From Tetrapisispora phaffii CBS 4417 (taxonomy: Eukaryota; Ascomycota; Saccharomycetes; Saccharomycetales; Saccharomycetaceae), in the NCBI RefSeq assembly GCF_000236905.1, contig NC_016531.1:186001-250000 (forward strand): a stretch of 64,000 nucleotides of DNA, written 5' to 3'. Both the position numbers and the translations under genes were made by a program. Numbering within the stretch: the first letter of the stretch is position 1; every line of letters starts with the position of its first letter. A model generated the notes under the pieces. It saw only the letters and a list, made by a program, of their open reading frames with translations. It was not told the origin of the DNA and made no database searches. Below, piece by piece: positions 13,212 through 24,200 of this stretch.

Positions 13212-13372
13212 TACAGTTAGTAACGATACGATTATAGATTCAAACAGTATAAACTATCATCTAAATACATCATTATTTTCTCGACGAGTAAAAGATTCCT
13301 AAACCACTCGATTCACTGAATTACTAGTCATTTATATATTCCAAACTGATGATGTTATCATAGTAAATAGTA

Positions 13373-13383
13373 AAAACATAAAA
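13373..13383 (-). other. ARS core consensus match (candidate weak origin)
   Basis: The minus strand reads TTTTATGTTTT, matching the 11-base ARS consensus WTTTAYRTTTW at every position. It lies in the AT-rich 246-base gap between the convergent genes CBS2 and the FHA gene, a typical place for yeast origins. The extended 17-base consensus is not matched, and 11-base matches occur by chance in AT-rich DNA. Confidence 0.25.
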
Positions 13384-13457
13384 TATCAATATTTTTATAC
13401 TCTGATTAAATTATATATGCAAATATTAAAGTTGATTTATAATTTGTATATTCATGA

Positions 13458-15017
13458 TTAAGATTTTATGAAACTCCATATAATTGCAATTGCAATGCTT
13501 CCTGCTATTAAAATATTTTTGAGTGAAGTTATTGGTAATTTTCCATATGCTTTATATTCATTAACTTTGTTGTTTCTTGAAATAGTCTCGCTAGATTCAT
13601 TATTCGTATCAGATTTACTATTGGTGTCATTAACCATATCATTGTTCCTGTTTGACAAAGATGAAGATGATGAGTCTCCTCGAGAATAAGAGCTTCGAGA
13701 TGATTCATTAGTTTGCCCTTTTCCTTTCTTTAATTGTGATTTTTTATAGTTCTCTACTTCTACCCTTGTTTTGAAGTCTTCAATTTCGTTTTTTATGGCC
13801 AAAATGCTCTCTTCATGTTCTATCTTTTTTATGTTCATCTTATTCTTCAAATCATCCATATCCGTTTCTAATGTATCAACTAAATTCTGGAATGCTTCCA
13901 TTTTATCTGTATGTTGTTTTGATAATGTTTCCTTAAGGTTACTTTGCAATTTTGCTAAGAGATTGTCGTTCTTTTCAATATTAAATTTTTTGAGATACTC
14001 TATATTTGTAATGAAATTCTGTATATACTTTTCAATAGACTTACACGTCAGAGCTTCTGATTTATTTAATGATATTTCAGTAGCCAATATTTTAAAAACG
14101 TCCATCAGATCGCTGCTAGTTCCCATCGAATTGTTCACATAAATTCCACTTAACATTTCTGTCTCTACACCTAAAATGGCGTCTTCCAAAATTAATGGAT
14201 TGTTATACCCCAATATATTCGATTCATATGCAGCCAAGGTTGTAATATCAGACTGTATACTATATGGTTTTATTCGGGTATTAATGGTAAGGATATTTCT
14301 TTCAGATAGCATGGAATTAGTATTGTCATTAGTTGTAAAATCGACATCATCATTTATCATTCGGTTCATTGCCCCACCAATGGATAGGATTGGAATATAT
14401 GCTATGTCTTCAACGAACGCACTAATTTTTTTGTGTTCTGTCTTGTTATCTATATCTGTACCCAGATCAATCACATCCCCAACTTTCACAGCGTATTCTT
14501 CATTGCTCTTGATTTTTTTGCCATTTAGAAATGTCCCATTACTCGAATTCAAATCACGAATATATATTTGGCCATCTTTTGGATCACAACTTAGTACTGC
14601 ATGGTTTCTTGAAAGAACTCTTGAATCGAAATACCCTGTATCTGGTTTCACCATTGGGAATTGTTGCGTTTCTTTGTCAATACCATTATCGGTCTTGTTA
14701 GTTGTCAATATATTTGCACTGCTGTTTTTATTGTTTGCAGCTACTGGCCTACCTAATCTAAGACCATCTGGTTTGAAAGGAAGCTTCAAATATTTTGTCT
14801 CGAAAGTTGAATTCAACGATTTTAAAATCAATATGAGTACACATTTCTGTCTTCTTGGTAACTTCCTTGGCAATTGATCTTGGAACAATCGTTCCAATGG
14901 TTCGTAAGCAGTAGAATCATGTGGATCTGCCTCGAGTCGATGAGATCCTCCCGACATTATATCAACATTGGTAGAAATCCTCAGTCTACTTCCCATGTCA
15001 ACCTTTTCCTTTCCCAT
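13458..15017 (-). CDS. VPS64: FHA-domain, tail-anchored protein of the Far9 (Vps64)/Far10 family
   Basis: A 519-residue protein from the ATG at 15017. A forkhead-associated domain spans about residues 85-210, with SRNHA at 136-140 and RDLNSSNGTFLNGKKI after it. A coiled-coil-rich stretch lies near 330-430, then a Ser/Asn-rich linker, then a single hydrophobic segment at about 500-516 that ends the protein, a tail anchor. S. cerevisiae has two such paralogs, Vps64/Far9 (YDR200C) and Far10 (YLR238W). They belong to the Far/STRIPAK-like complex at the ER that maintains pheromone arrest and opposes TORC2. The window has one copy; it could be either ohnolog, so the symbol is provisional. Confidence 0.85.
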   Translation of the reverse strand: MGKEKVDMGSRLRISTNVDIMSGGSHRLEADPHDSTAYEPLERLFQDQLPRKLPRRQKCVLILILKSLNSTFETKYLKLPFKPDGLRLGRPVAANNKNSSANILTTNKTDNGIDKETQQFPMVKPDTGYFDSRVLSRNHAVLSCDPKDGQIYIRDLNSSNGTFLNGKKIKSNEEYAVKVGDVIDLGTDIDNKTEHKKISAFVEDIAYIPILSIGGAMNRMINDDVDFTTNDNTNSMLSERNILTINTRIKPYSIQSDITTLAAYESNILGYNNPLILEDAILGVETEMLSGIYVNNSMGTSSDLMDVFKILATEISLNKSEALTCKSIEKYIQNFITNIEYLKKFNIEKNDNLLAKLQSNLKETLSKQHTDKMEAFQNLVDTLETDMDDLKNKMNIKKIEHEESILAIKNEIEDFKTRVEVENYKKSQLKKGKGQTNESSRSSYSRGDSSSSSLSNRNNDMVNDTNSKSDTNNESSETISRNNKVNEYKAYGKLPITSLKNILIAGSIAIAIIWSFIKS

Positions 15018-15805
15018 AAAGATCACCTTCGCAAACTATATCAAAGCAAACAAACCAAACAACAAAAGCTCACTCTAAATATTGTGGATTGATTATGTTG
15101 CTGATTTCATAAACATTTATAAACTAGTTTAATATTTTTAAAAGACAAATGGGTCATTAAAGTTGTTTACATTTCAATTACACAACAGCTTTAGAGAAAA
15201 AATCGAAACTTTAGTCTCTTGTTTTGAATGAAGTCACATTTAAAGGTAAAACAATCAAGAACTGAGCTTTAAATGGCTGATAGCAGCTGCAATTTTAACA
15301 CATAAGATGGTATATATGGTATATAATAAGGTATATATTGTGTCTACCCATCATTAAAAGAACATGACAAGTCAAAACCTCAAAAAATATTAAACAACAA
15401 TATTGACTCTTGTGGGGCTGCAAATTGTGCAATTGCAAGAACCTATACTCCAGGTGATTTGCAACATGTACTATTGCATGCACATCCCTCATATATATAA
15501 AGCTCTGTTGTAGTTATATCAATTGAATGATAGTGATATCTATATATAGCACAACCTTTATAGCGAGTAACTTTTTTTCAACGTAATTGCCATCATCGAA
15601 AGTTAAAAGAGAGTTGGAAACTTATATTTCGAAATATAGATGTCGAAAAGATTGTTCATTTTGTCGGTTCATAGTTCTTTTGAGACGTTAGTTGGTTGCC
15701 ATAAAGGACTGTTTGTCTGAAAAGTTTCTAACTGAAAGCTGCGTTGAGAGAGATTGAGCTTTCGTTACACTAGAGGGCCTGCTACTTGCTTTGACGAGAA
15801 GAAAG
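15018..15805. promoter_or_regulatory. Divergent intergenic region VPS64/FAR10 / MSC2
   Basis: These 788 bases separate divergent genes. TATATATAAAG lies near 15493-15503 on the MSC2 side. I looked for a Zap1 zinc-response element (ACCTTNAAGGT) because the zinc gene MSC2 follows; the nearest is ACATTTAAAGGT near 15238-15249, which does not fit. No RNA gene was seen. Confidence 0.5.
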
Positions 15806-18034
15806 ATGACCATCCAAACGTTTTTGACAAGAGTACCATTGCTCCTGTCATATCCTACTGTTATACTATCGAGTAGACTGGTTGTGGTTTTGAATGATAA
15901 CGATGTGCCTCCAGATATTGGGTCTTTTCAAGTCGCTATACTTCGATATATTTTGAGGCTATTTTTGATACCAATATTCACAGCAAGTTCATTTGTATCA
16001 ATTGGATATATGTTAAGAAGTCTACATGATAAGAGATACATTTTCCCAATATTTTTATTCACATTCATTGCAAGTTGTTTAACGTACCTACTGGGCTCAG
16101 TTCAGACAACTGCAATCACACTTTTGAGTATAAATTTATTATTCTCTAAATATTATGAACTGAATGAAAATAAAAAGAATAAATTGACTTTAAAGGAATT
16201 GATTTTTATTTATTTCCCATTGTATATTGTCAGTTCGATAGTCTATTGTGTCAGGAATAATGAGAAATTACAAAATTTTAGAGATTATTCAAATAGATTG
16301 ATATGCCCAACTTTAACATATACTATCATCATTTCCCTGTTGTACTTCTCAGTTCCATACATTATTTTACCACTGATCGAACAGAAGAAGAGTCAGATGG
16401 AGTCTGTAAATGTCGATAACATCAGCACAAACAGAAAGATGGTCTCCTTCAGTCTTTTGTTGCTCCAGGTATCATCATTTGTTTTGATTTATTTCAGTAC
16501 TTTATGGATTACAGTATTTAAAGTACAATTTTTAATTGTTTTTGTTTTTAGTGGAAGTTTAGTAGTCTTCTACTTAACACTGCAAGACTTGATGAATTCC
16601 AATACAGTAATGAACTCTAACAGTCAATTAATTTTTAAAAATTTACACGTTGCTTGGATCACTAAATTTACTACATTTTATACAGGTATCATGTCTCTGC
16701 TTTTGAATTATTTATCTTTTAAAACATTTACAGGACGTAAGACCACAGACATATTGACGGTTTTATATATAATTCTATCAGAAGGACTTCTATACTGGAC
16801 AACAAACAATTATCAACATAAAGAAACTCATCATTCACATTTGCATGATAGCAATGGAAAGCATTCTCATTCTGAAGGTAAACATGAGGATATGCATGAT
16901 ATTTATAAATTATCTCCTCATGAACACTCACATACGCCATTAGGTGTGTTCAGAGAAATGGCATCAAATCAGGAAACCAGGTCTATCTTCTCCTTCCTGT
17001 TATTGAATACTACTTTTATGTTTGTTCAGTTACTATACTCTTTCCGTTCAAAATCTCTAGGTTTATTATCTGATTCATTGCATATGGCCCTAGATTGTAC
17101 TTCATTACTTTTGGGTTTATTAGCTGGTATTCTATCTAAAAGGCCACCATCTGATAAATATCCATTTGGATTCGAATATTTGGAAACGATTACAGGATTC
17201 ACCAATGGTATATTATTACTAGGTATTGTAGCAGGTATATTTATTCAAGCTGTTGGAAGAATTTTTAATCCAATTCAAATTGAAGGAACGAATGAATTAA
17301 TTATTGTGGCTTCTCTTGGTTTAGGAGTTAACATAATAGGGTTGTTTGCATTCGATCACGGTGGACATTCTGGCCACTCAGGCAATGATAATATGAGAGG
17401 TGTATTTTTACACGTATTAGCGGATACTTTGGGCTCTGTTGGTGTTATAATTTCTTCAGTTCTAATCAAATTCACACACATACATATATTTGATCCTATT
17501 GCATCTATTTTAATCGGGGTTTTTATTCTTATAAGTGCTATTCCATTAATCAATTCAACATCAAGAAGTATATTGCTGAAGTTGGACGATAAAAAACACA
17601 ATAACTTGAAAAGTGCGCTACATAAAATATCAACAACTCCGGGAATTTCTGGTTACACTTCTCCAAGATTTTGGCCAAATATACCAAATGCTTCTGGTCA
17701 CTCTCATGGACACAGTCATTCACATGATCATTCGCATAATCATGAGGATATAGATTCAAATAATTACAGTCATAATCACAAACATGATTATCTAACTAAT
17801 TCAGAGAAAACTGAGGAAAAACCTATTACACTAGTGGGATATATTCATATACAATATGTCGAAGGTGAGAACTCGACAATTATCAAAAAAAGAGTTGAAA
17901 AAATATTTGAAACATTTCAAATCAAAGCATGGATACAAGTAGAATCAACAGCTTCTTATTGTTGGTGTAGAGCATCTTCATATTTATCCCAAGTAATGAA
18001 CACACAAAACTTACCATCCGAAAAACTTTCATAA
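15806..18034 (+). CDS. MSC2: Msc2, ER zinc transporter of the cation diffusion facilitator family
   Basis: A 742-residue protein from the first ATG (15806); upstream codons are open only for five residues. Many hydrophobic segments fill the first 340 residues, an N-terminal extension characteristic of Msc2/ZnT5-type proteins. A His-rich loop is at about 342-377. The CDF core follows, with the zinc site residues in SDSLHMALD (about 422-431) and HVLAD (His536, Asp540). A second His-rich loop is at about 631-650. S. cerevisiae Msc2 (YDR205W) pairs with Zrg17 to bring zinc into the ER lumen. Both HxxxD zinc-binding pairs are intact. Confidence 0.95.
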   Translation: MTIQTFLTRVPLLLSYPTVILSSRLVVVLNDNDVPPDIGSFQVAILRYILRLFLIPIFTASSFVSIGYMLRSLHDKRYIFPIFLFTFIASCLTYLLGSVQTTAITLLSINLLFSKYYELNENKKNKLTLKELIFIYFPLYIVSSIVYCVRNNEKLQNFRDYSNRLICPTLTYTIIISLLYFSVPYIILPLIEQKKSQMESVNVDNISTNRKMVSFSLLLLQVSSFVLIYFSTLWITVFKVQFLIVFVFSGSLVVFYLTLQDLMNSNTVMNSNSQLIFKNLHVAWITKFTTFYTGIMSLLLNYLSFKTFTGRKTTDILTVLYIILSEGLLYWTTNNYQHKETHHSHLHDSNGKHSHSEGKHEDMHDIYKLSPHEHSHTPLGVFREMASNQETRSIFSFLLLNTTFMFVQLLYSFRSKSLGLLSDSLHMALDCTSLLLGLLAGILSKRPPSDKYPFGFEYLETITGFTNGILLLGIVAGIFIQAVGRIFNPIQIEGTNELIIVASLGLGVNIIGLFAFDHGGHSGHSGNDNMRGVFLHVLADTLGSVGVIISSVLIKFTHIHIFDPIASILIGVFILISAIPLINSTSRSILLKLDDKKHNNLKSALHKISTTPGISGYTSPRFWPNIPNASGHSHGHSHSHDHSHNHEDIDSNNYSHNHKHDYLTNSEKTEEKPITLVGYIHIQYVEGENSTIIKKRVEKIFETFQIKAWIQVESTASYCWCRASSYLSQVMNTQNLPSEKLS

Positions 18035-18143
18035 ATAGTTTTAGACAAAGACCGTGTTTGATACATAAAATTAATTGTATTATTAATATTTTATTAAAGA
18101 CTAATTCATAAATAATTCCAATGAATGATTTTATTAATACATA

Positions 18144-18165
18144 ATATATATATATATATATATAT
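18144..18165. repeat. (AT)11 microsatellite
   Basis: A perfect AT dinucleotide run of 22 bases lies between the convergent 3' ends of MSC2 and TOP3. It is self-complementary and may extrude or slip. AT-rich runs of this kind also serve as efficiency elements for yeast 3'-end formation. Confidence 0.9.
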
Positions 18166-18308
18166 GAAAGACTGAGAGCTATTTTTAATTAATATATCTA
18201 GGGGCAGTATAGATAGAAAAGTAACAGCTAAGAGTGTAACACTGTTAAATATTACACATCTCTGGATATGTAGCCATTCAATTTAAGAAACTAAAATAGC
18301 CGAAGAGT

Positions 18309-20264
18309 TTAAATTATTGTGTTTTTAACTCTGTCATAAACTTCTAATAATTTGTTTTTTGAAGTATTTGTTCTCCTGTAATAGTTCCGGTACTTTGTAA
18401 CAATGTTTGATGTCACTTCTTGCCTTGTCTTTATACCATCGCATATTTTTTTTAAATCTTCTTCCATTTCTCTTCTCTGAAACGGCTTTGCAAATGAGTC
18501 TTCTAAACCCATTTCTTCAAATCCATGAACTAATGCAATGCCCAAAGTCGTAGGCTGTAAATAACTTTCTTTCCCAACTTTCTCTGGTCTGATGTAATTT
18601 CTTGCTTGTATCTTTTCTATGTGTTCTGCAATCGTGGCATCCGTACCTATTCCATTTGCATCCATCAGCATAATCAATTCACTTTCTGTCATTGGTTTTG
18701 GTGGAGAGGTACTTCCGGATCTCATCTCAGCAGTTACAATATCAGCTAGCTGATTCATCTCAAGTCTTGGTAGTTGCTTTGTTGTTTCCCATTTTGCCCA
18801 AGGATAGACATCCAGAAAGTTTCTTTGAAGTACCACAATACCAGTTGCAGTAAATTTTTCACCTGCCCAATCCAAAATAAGTGTTGTTGACGTACCTTTA
18901 CCATCTTCGGAACAACAAGCAAGGAAATGCCTGACGACATATTCATATACTCTACGTTCGACAGGTGTGATAGTGGCATGTTCACCTAATGCAATAATGG
19001 GATGGATTGGAGGATGGGCTTTATCATCATGTGTACCAGCACGTGGTGTTTGGAATTGTGAATGCCCTTCGATGTTATCAGACAATAAGTTTTTAGCGTA
19101 GTCTGCCCAAGGTGATCTATTTGAACTATTGGTTTGATCTAATTGAGCTTGTTTCTCGACCAATTTCTTGAGATCCATAGTTTTAGGAAATATATCAGTT
19201 TCAGTTCTTGGGTAAGATAAAAATCCCTTCTGGTACAACTTTTCAGCTGCATCTAGAGATTGCTTTGCATTAATTTTTAAAAATCTAGCACAATTTTTCT
19301 GTAACTCTACAGTAGTTAAAGGTAATGGACGGTATTTAGAAGTTGGTTTTGACTTTAAATCGATAACTTTTGCTTTATTTCCTGCTGTTTCTATACACAG
19401 CTCATAAAACGTTAACACAGACAATCTATCAAATAAATGACCTTTCTCCCATTGGAAAGGAGTTGTAGTTGTGATATTTGGATCCGGATTTGCAATTTGT
19501 AACTGTATATACCAAAACTCTTCAGGAATAAAATTTCTTATTCTTTCAAATCTATCAACCACAAATCCCAATGTTGGGAATTGACATGTTCCATACGATA
19601 TCACTATATTTTCCTTCTTTTTATTTCTATTTGGACCAACTGCAGGAGGACATATCTTAGGTTTCATTGTTTCAGTTAGTAACCTTGTAAAAGAAACACC
19701 TGCTCTAAGATCAATTTCCATTCTTGTACCGACTGCATGAACACTATTCATATCCAACCGTTTTGGGTTTCTTGCTGCATGTAATATATGACTTCTCTCT
19801 AAATGCGAAAACACTGCTCTATATATATTAGATTCATTCAGAGATCCATTGCCCTTTTTTGCTTCTATGAGAATTTCCCAACCAATATATTCGCCTTCTC
19901 TATCACAATCTGTCCAAATCATTAAAGCATCTGCATTTCTTGCCTCCCTCTTAATATTATCTGCTATCTTTTTCTGGTTCTTATCCAAAGTTTGACTAAG
20001 AGGAGCATCAAACAACTCATGGATTGCACATTTACCCCAGCCATACCTCTCATTTGCAAAATCAACTCCAGTTAAATGACCTGCCACACTTGTCATAGTG
20101 ACTTGACAATCTCTCGAATCTGCGAATGGGAACCCACTGAAATTAAAATCATAATTCTTGACATACATATAACCGGAATCTCTTGCTATAGAGCTCCCTC
20201 CCCCCAATATTTGTGAAACAGCTTTTGCAATAGAATTCTTTTCTGCCACACATAGAACCCTCAT
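18309..20264 (-). CDS. TOP3: DNA topoisomerase III (type IA)
   Basis: A 651-residue protein from the ATG at 20264, beginning MRVLCVAEKNSIAKAV like S. cerevisiae Top3 (YLR234W, 656 residues). The Toprim domain has the acidic motif IWTDCDREGEYIGWE. The catalytic tyrosine is Tyr351 in FLSYPRTETD. NGIGTDATIAEHI lies in the C-terminal half. Top3 works with Sgs1 and Rmi1 to dissolve recombination intermediates by single-strand passage. No C-terminal zinc fingers are present, as in other yeast Top3. It is divergent from EST1/EBS1, the same pairing found in S. cerevisiae (EST1-TOP3). Confidence 0.97.
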   Translation of the reverse strand: MRVLCVAEKNSIAKAVSQILGGGSSIARDSGYMYVKNYDFNFSGFPFADSRDCQVTMTSVAGHLTGVDFANERYGWGKCAIHELFDAPLSQTLDKNQKKIADNIKREARNADALMIWTDCDREGEYIGWEILIEAKKGNGSLNESNIYRAVFSHLERSHILHAARNPKRLDMNSVHAVGTRMEIDLRAGVSFTRLLTETMKPKICPPAVGPNRNKKKENIVISYGTCQFPTLGFVVDRFERIRNFIPEEFWYIQLQIANPDPNITTTTPFQWEKGHLFDRLSVLTFYELCIETAGNKAKVIDLKSKPTSKYRPLPLTTVELQKNCARFLKINAKQSLDAAEKLYQKGFLSYPRTETDIFPKTMDLKKLVEKQAQLDQTNSSNRSPWADYAKNLLSDNIEGHSQFQTPRAGTHDDKAHPPIHPIIALGEHATITPVERRVYEYVVRHFLACCSEDGKGTSTTLILDWAGEKFTATGIVVLQRNFLDVYPWAKWETTKQLPRLEMNQLADIVTAEMRSGSTSPPKPMTESELIMLMDANGIGTDATIAEHIEKIQARNYIRPEKVGKESYLQPTTLGIALVHGFEEMGLEDSFAKPFQRREMEEDLKKICDGIKTRQEVTSNIVTKYRNYYRRTNTSKNKLLEVYDRVKNTII

Positions 20265-21297
20265 CGGACGACGTTGAACAACAGTATGTATATGTACCTT
20301 GCAAGCAACAAAGATCACACCTCAAACTTCACACCACCGTGCTCCTCAAGGGAAACTAATCTATTCAATTACACACCATGAAACAAATTATCTTTTATAT
20401 AAAACAATTTAAAGTTTGAAGTAGATCTACTTTACAGATGTGCTTTTTCCAAAATCATTTAATCAAGCTATTCTATAATTGCTAAGAAATACATGAAGAA
20501 CATATGGAGAATTAACTATTCATCCAATTCCATAAGAAAGGATTTAACCCAATTTACTGTTTACCAATACATACAAACATACATATATGTATACATATAC
20601 TTATTTGTTATACAATTATCTTAAATGTTAGTAAGAAACCCTCCCTCAACATTCTCAATCAAATTAAGAGCTAATTCATTAGCAATAAAAAGTGCATGTA
20701 ACTTCCTTGTCCCCCGTCGTAAACCAGGAAGAAAAGCTGTCTAATCCAAATATGCCCTTGTAAAATACATCTCCTCAATGTACACAGATGTAAGTATGTT
20801 CAAATTCAATATTAAATACATACAATATAAACATTAATCCATTTTCTTGTAAACGATATTACTTATCTATAACAAATATAATCAAAATTTCAGCTCATCG
20901 CCTTTTCAACAACTTCGAATAATTTTTCACCTCAAAGGATTCAATCTTAATTAGATTGTTTGGTATTGATTATATGTTTTTAAGAGTAATAATAATCTCT
21001 TTATGGTTACAGTCTATAATCTATAGTTATTGCAATTTCTGTATGTTCAAGTTTTGTTATTGTTGTTGCTTCATTTTTTTTTTAAGTAGGAATAGAACTT
21101 ATATAAGTCGAAAGCATCCAACTTTTTGTGAGTAACAGGTTTACTTCAAAAAACTGAAAATTGCAATTTATAAGAGGGAGAAACGGTGAACATATTTATC
21201 CTTATTTATTTCTAATCTTAGTAGTAGAATTATTGTTGATGCTAATTTGGTTAACGAAATCTATTTCCACTTTTTGGCCTTTTTCATGTACTAGATA
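20265..21297. promoter_or_regulatory. Divergent intergenic region TOP3 / EST1-EBS1
   Basis: This 1033-base AT-rich region holds the promoters of two divergent genes. A run ACATACATATATGTATACATATAC near 20575-20600 is a low-complexity, partly palindromic stretch. No tRNA boxes, snoRNA C/D pair or convincing small coding frame was found. Confidence 0.5.
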
Positions 21298-24200
21298 ATG
21301 AACGAGTTACAAAAGATTCCTGCAAATAATATTCAAAGGATTTTGATTGATTTCCAAAATCAACTACAGCCAATATTACAATCGAACCAAATTGTTAATG
21401 ATTATACGTTGTTAAATGGTTATATTAACTTGGTGCATTCTAAATTCAATAAAATTGTTTTAAATGACTTCATTGAGAATGAAGACATTTTTGCTTCTAA
21501 AAATCATGACATTGTTGAAGGGAACTTGGACTTATCAGCATCTGTTGATAAAAATACAATAGCTCATATTTTGGATTTGTTATGGGAAAAAATACATCAT
21601 CCAATTTTCAAATGGTTCCAACATTGGGCTAAATTCATAAGAACTAATAATGTTGATATTTCAAATGGGAAAAAGAAACATTATGTTGAGTTCAGACAGA
21701 TGAATTCAAAGTTAACAAAATACTTCAAGTCAGTGAAATCTTTCTATTACAATATTATTGAAAAGATTGTTAAAGGATACGATTTGTCAAATGTGATTTC
21801 AAACGTGGTCATCACAAACAATTTAAATATCGTATTATCTGAAAACGACTTAAAATCGCAATTTAAGTTCGAAGATGATAATCCAAGATCCGTTTTACTA
21901 GTTTTAGCTTTGTATAGATGCTTGCTATATTTAGGAGCATCTCACAAGTATAAGAAACTAAATGAAATATTCACGTGTAAATACAATATTGAGAACTTCG
22001 ATAAATCATTGAAATATTTGAATATAGCATCATTGTTATTACCATCTATTGGTCAAAATCATTTACAAATGGGATTGGTTTATCTTCAGACACAGAATTA
22101 TGGATTGTGTATTCATGAATTGACTCGAAGTATAACATCAAGAATTTCATCTGCATCAGGCTTACAAAATTTTATGAAATTAGCGGCAGATAAACATTCA
22201 AACAAATTCAAAGATGCATTCATGGAAAACTTAGGTGACATATATAATAAGGATATCATGAAATCCAGTATTGTTGATAGAGAAGTTATTGAAAATTATT
22301 TTACAGCATTATATTTAATTCATTTGTTCCCAGATATATGGCTGTTAGGAAATTCTAAAGATGATATTGGATATAAAGAGCCAACTCTGATAAATGGCCT
22401 TAAAGTAAACACTATAGAGAAAAATCTAAAGGAAAAATTATCCAGTAGATATTCAAAATGCATAAATCTTATATTCAAAAATTTATTAACAGTAATTGGT
22501 GGTTTTGATTTATTGTTAAAGGATATACCTCTAGACACAAGTATTAATCACGATGAAGATGTGACAGGCACAAATAACGCACCGAATAATGAGAATATCA
22601 AATCGAGCCAATCAACACAAGCAGGAATTAAGAAAATTCCATTAAGTCAATTAACTTTAAATCAAAAAAACTATTTGATCTTTGCATTTAAATACTGTGT
22701 CACTATTATTGAAAATATTAATTTGAAAAATTTTGATAAACAAAAAGAGTCATTTGAGTATTTGGCTATGGTTAGAATATTTTTGGGATGGATCCAATCT
22801 TACAAATCAGTTCTGCAATTTGCCCATAGAGATCTTGAATTTTCGTATTGGCTAGGTAGGTTAGCTAATGCCTATTTGGAAAGAGAAATAACTGATTGGG
22901 AGAGTGACAGTTCAAAATCTCCAAGATCCTCTTATTATTTTGAAGAAGATGTAATAGTAAAGGACTTTTCACCAGTAAACTTTTCTTTGAAAGATATAAA
23001 TTTTAAAGATGCCTTTAGCAGTGAAAATAAAATGGATAGACTTAGTGGCAAAATTGACGCTTCTTTAAGACTATCAGTTGAGCAGGAGTATACGGTACGA
23101 GTTAAATCTATTGTTAGATCAGTATATCAATTATTTTTAAAAAACAAAGTTGCTATCAAATGGGATGAACATACGGGATTGTTTGTATTGCCTCATTTTT
23201 CTGCTGTTCAAAATGATCTAAGAAAGAAGAAAAGTTTCACATTTACTGAAATGTATGATCAATTTTCCAAAACGATGGCTAAAGATAAAAAGTCAGCTAA
23301 TCTCGTAGGTGTTACAGAATTGGAAGCCAAATTAATGAGAATAAGGAATACTGACAAGGGTAAAGCTTTTACAAACAGGGGTTATAGTGGATCTTCTATT
23401 CCTACTGCACCATCCAATTTTGCTACCAAACCAAGTTCTATAATTGCCGTTAAAAACATACAAGATGCAGATGATAGCAACGATATACTTGATACACTTG
23501 AGATGAGCACCTTAGAGTTTTCAACCAATCGTAGCAATGTGTTAAGGGGTAATGATAATAAACCAAAAGCAGTGGATATCATCGAGAGATATGCATTCGC
23601 TGGCAAGAATACTGTTCTTAATAATCAGATTTCAAATTTCACGAAGGTTAATGAAATTAAATCTTCAAATATAGGTGTCAATATTAGTTCACAAAAAAAT
23701 GCATGCAATATTGAAAATAGTGATATTAATTTGAGTAATAAGGGCATAAACGATATTTTATCTGCATCCACAGTTAATATGTCAAGTTCTAGTTTAAATT
23801 CGGCGGTGTCAAATGTAAATATTGAATCAGAGTTATATATGAACAGCCCAAATAATGATTCATTCATTACAGAAAATGATATATTGAATCAATTTACTGG
23901 AACTATAGGACCAGGAACAATGCATGAGAGCAATAGCAATATTACCAAAATGAACGATACAATTGCTTTCAAAGATGACAATTCATTGAAAGAAAAATCG
24001 GGCACTGATATCCTTGGATCATATCCCTCTTCTGGTATGATTGAGACATCACAACTTCAATTAACTCGAGAAAGTAACCCTCAATACTTGACTCCTACCT
24101 TGTCGCAATTGCCATCTCAAGGAATTGATAACAAAGTTAATCCTTTATATAATCAAGTGCCACCAAATCCAGCCGAAAATAATATGAAATTTTCGCAGCA

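Noticed and set aside
14176..14877. Forward 233-residue open frame over the FHA gene
   Set aside because: It is fully antisense to the VPS64/FAR10 coding region, has no recognisable similarity, and arises from the complement of its codons.
15238..15249. Zap1 zinc-response element upstream of MSC2
   Set aside because: ACATTTAAAGGT lacks the required symmetric ACCTT/AAGGT spacing.
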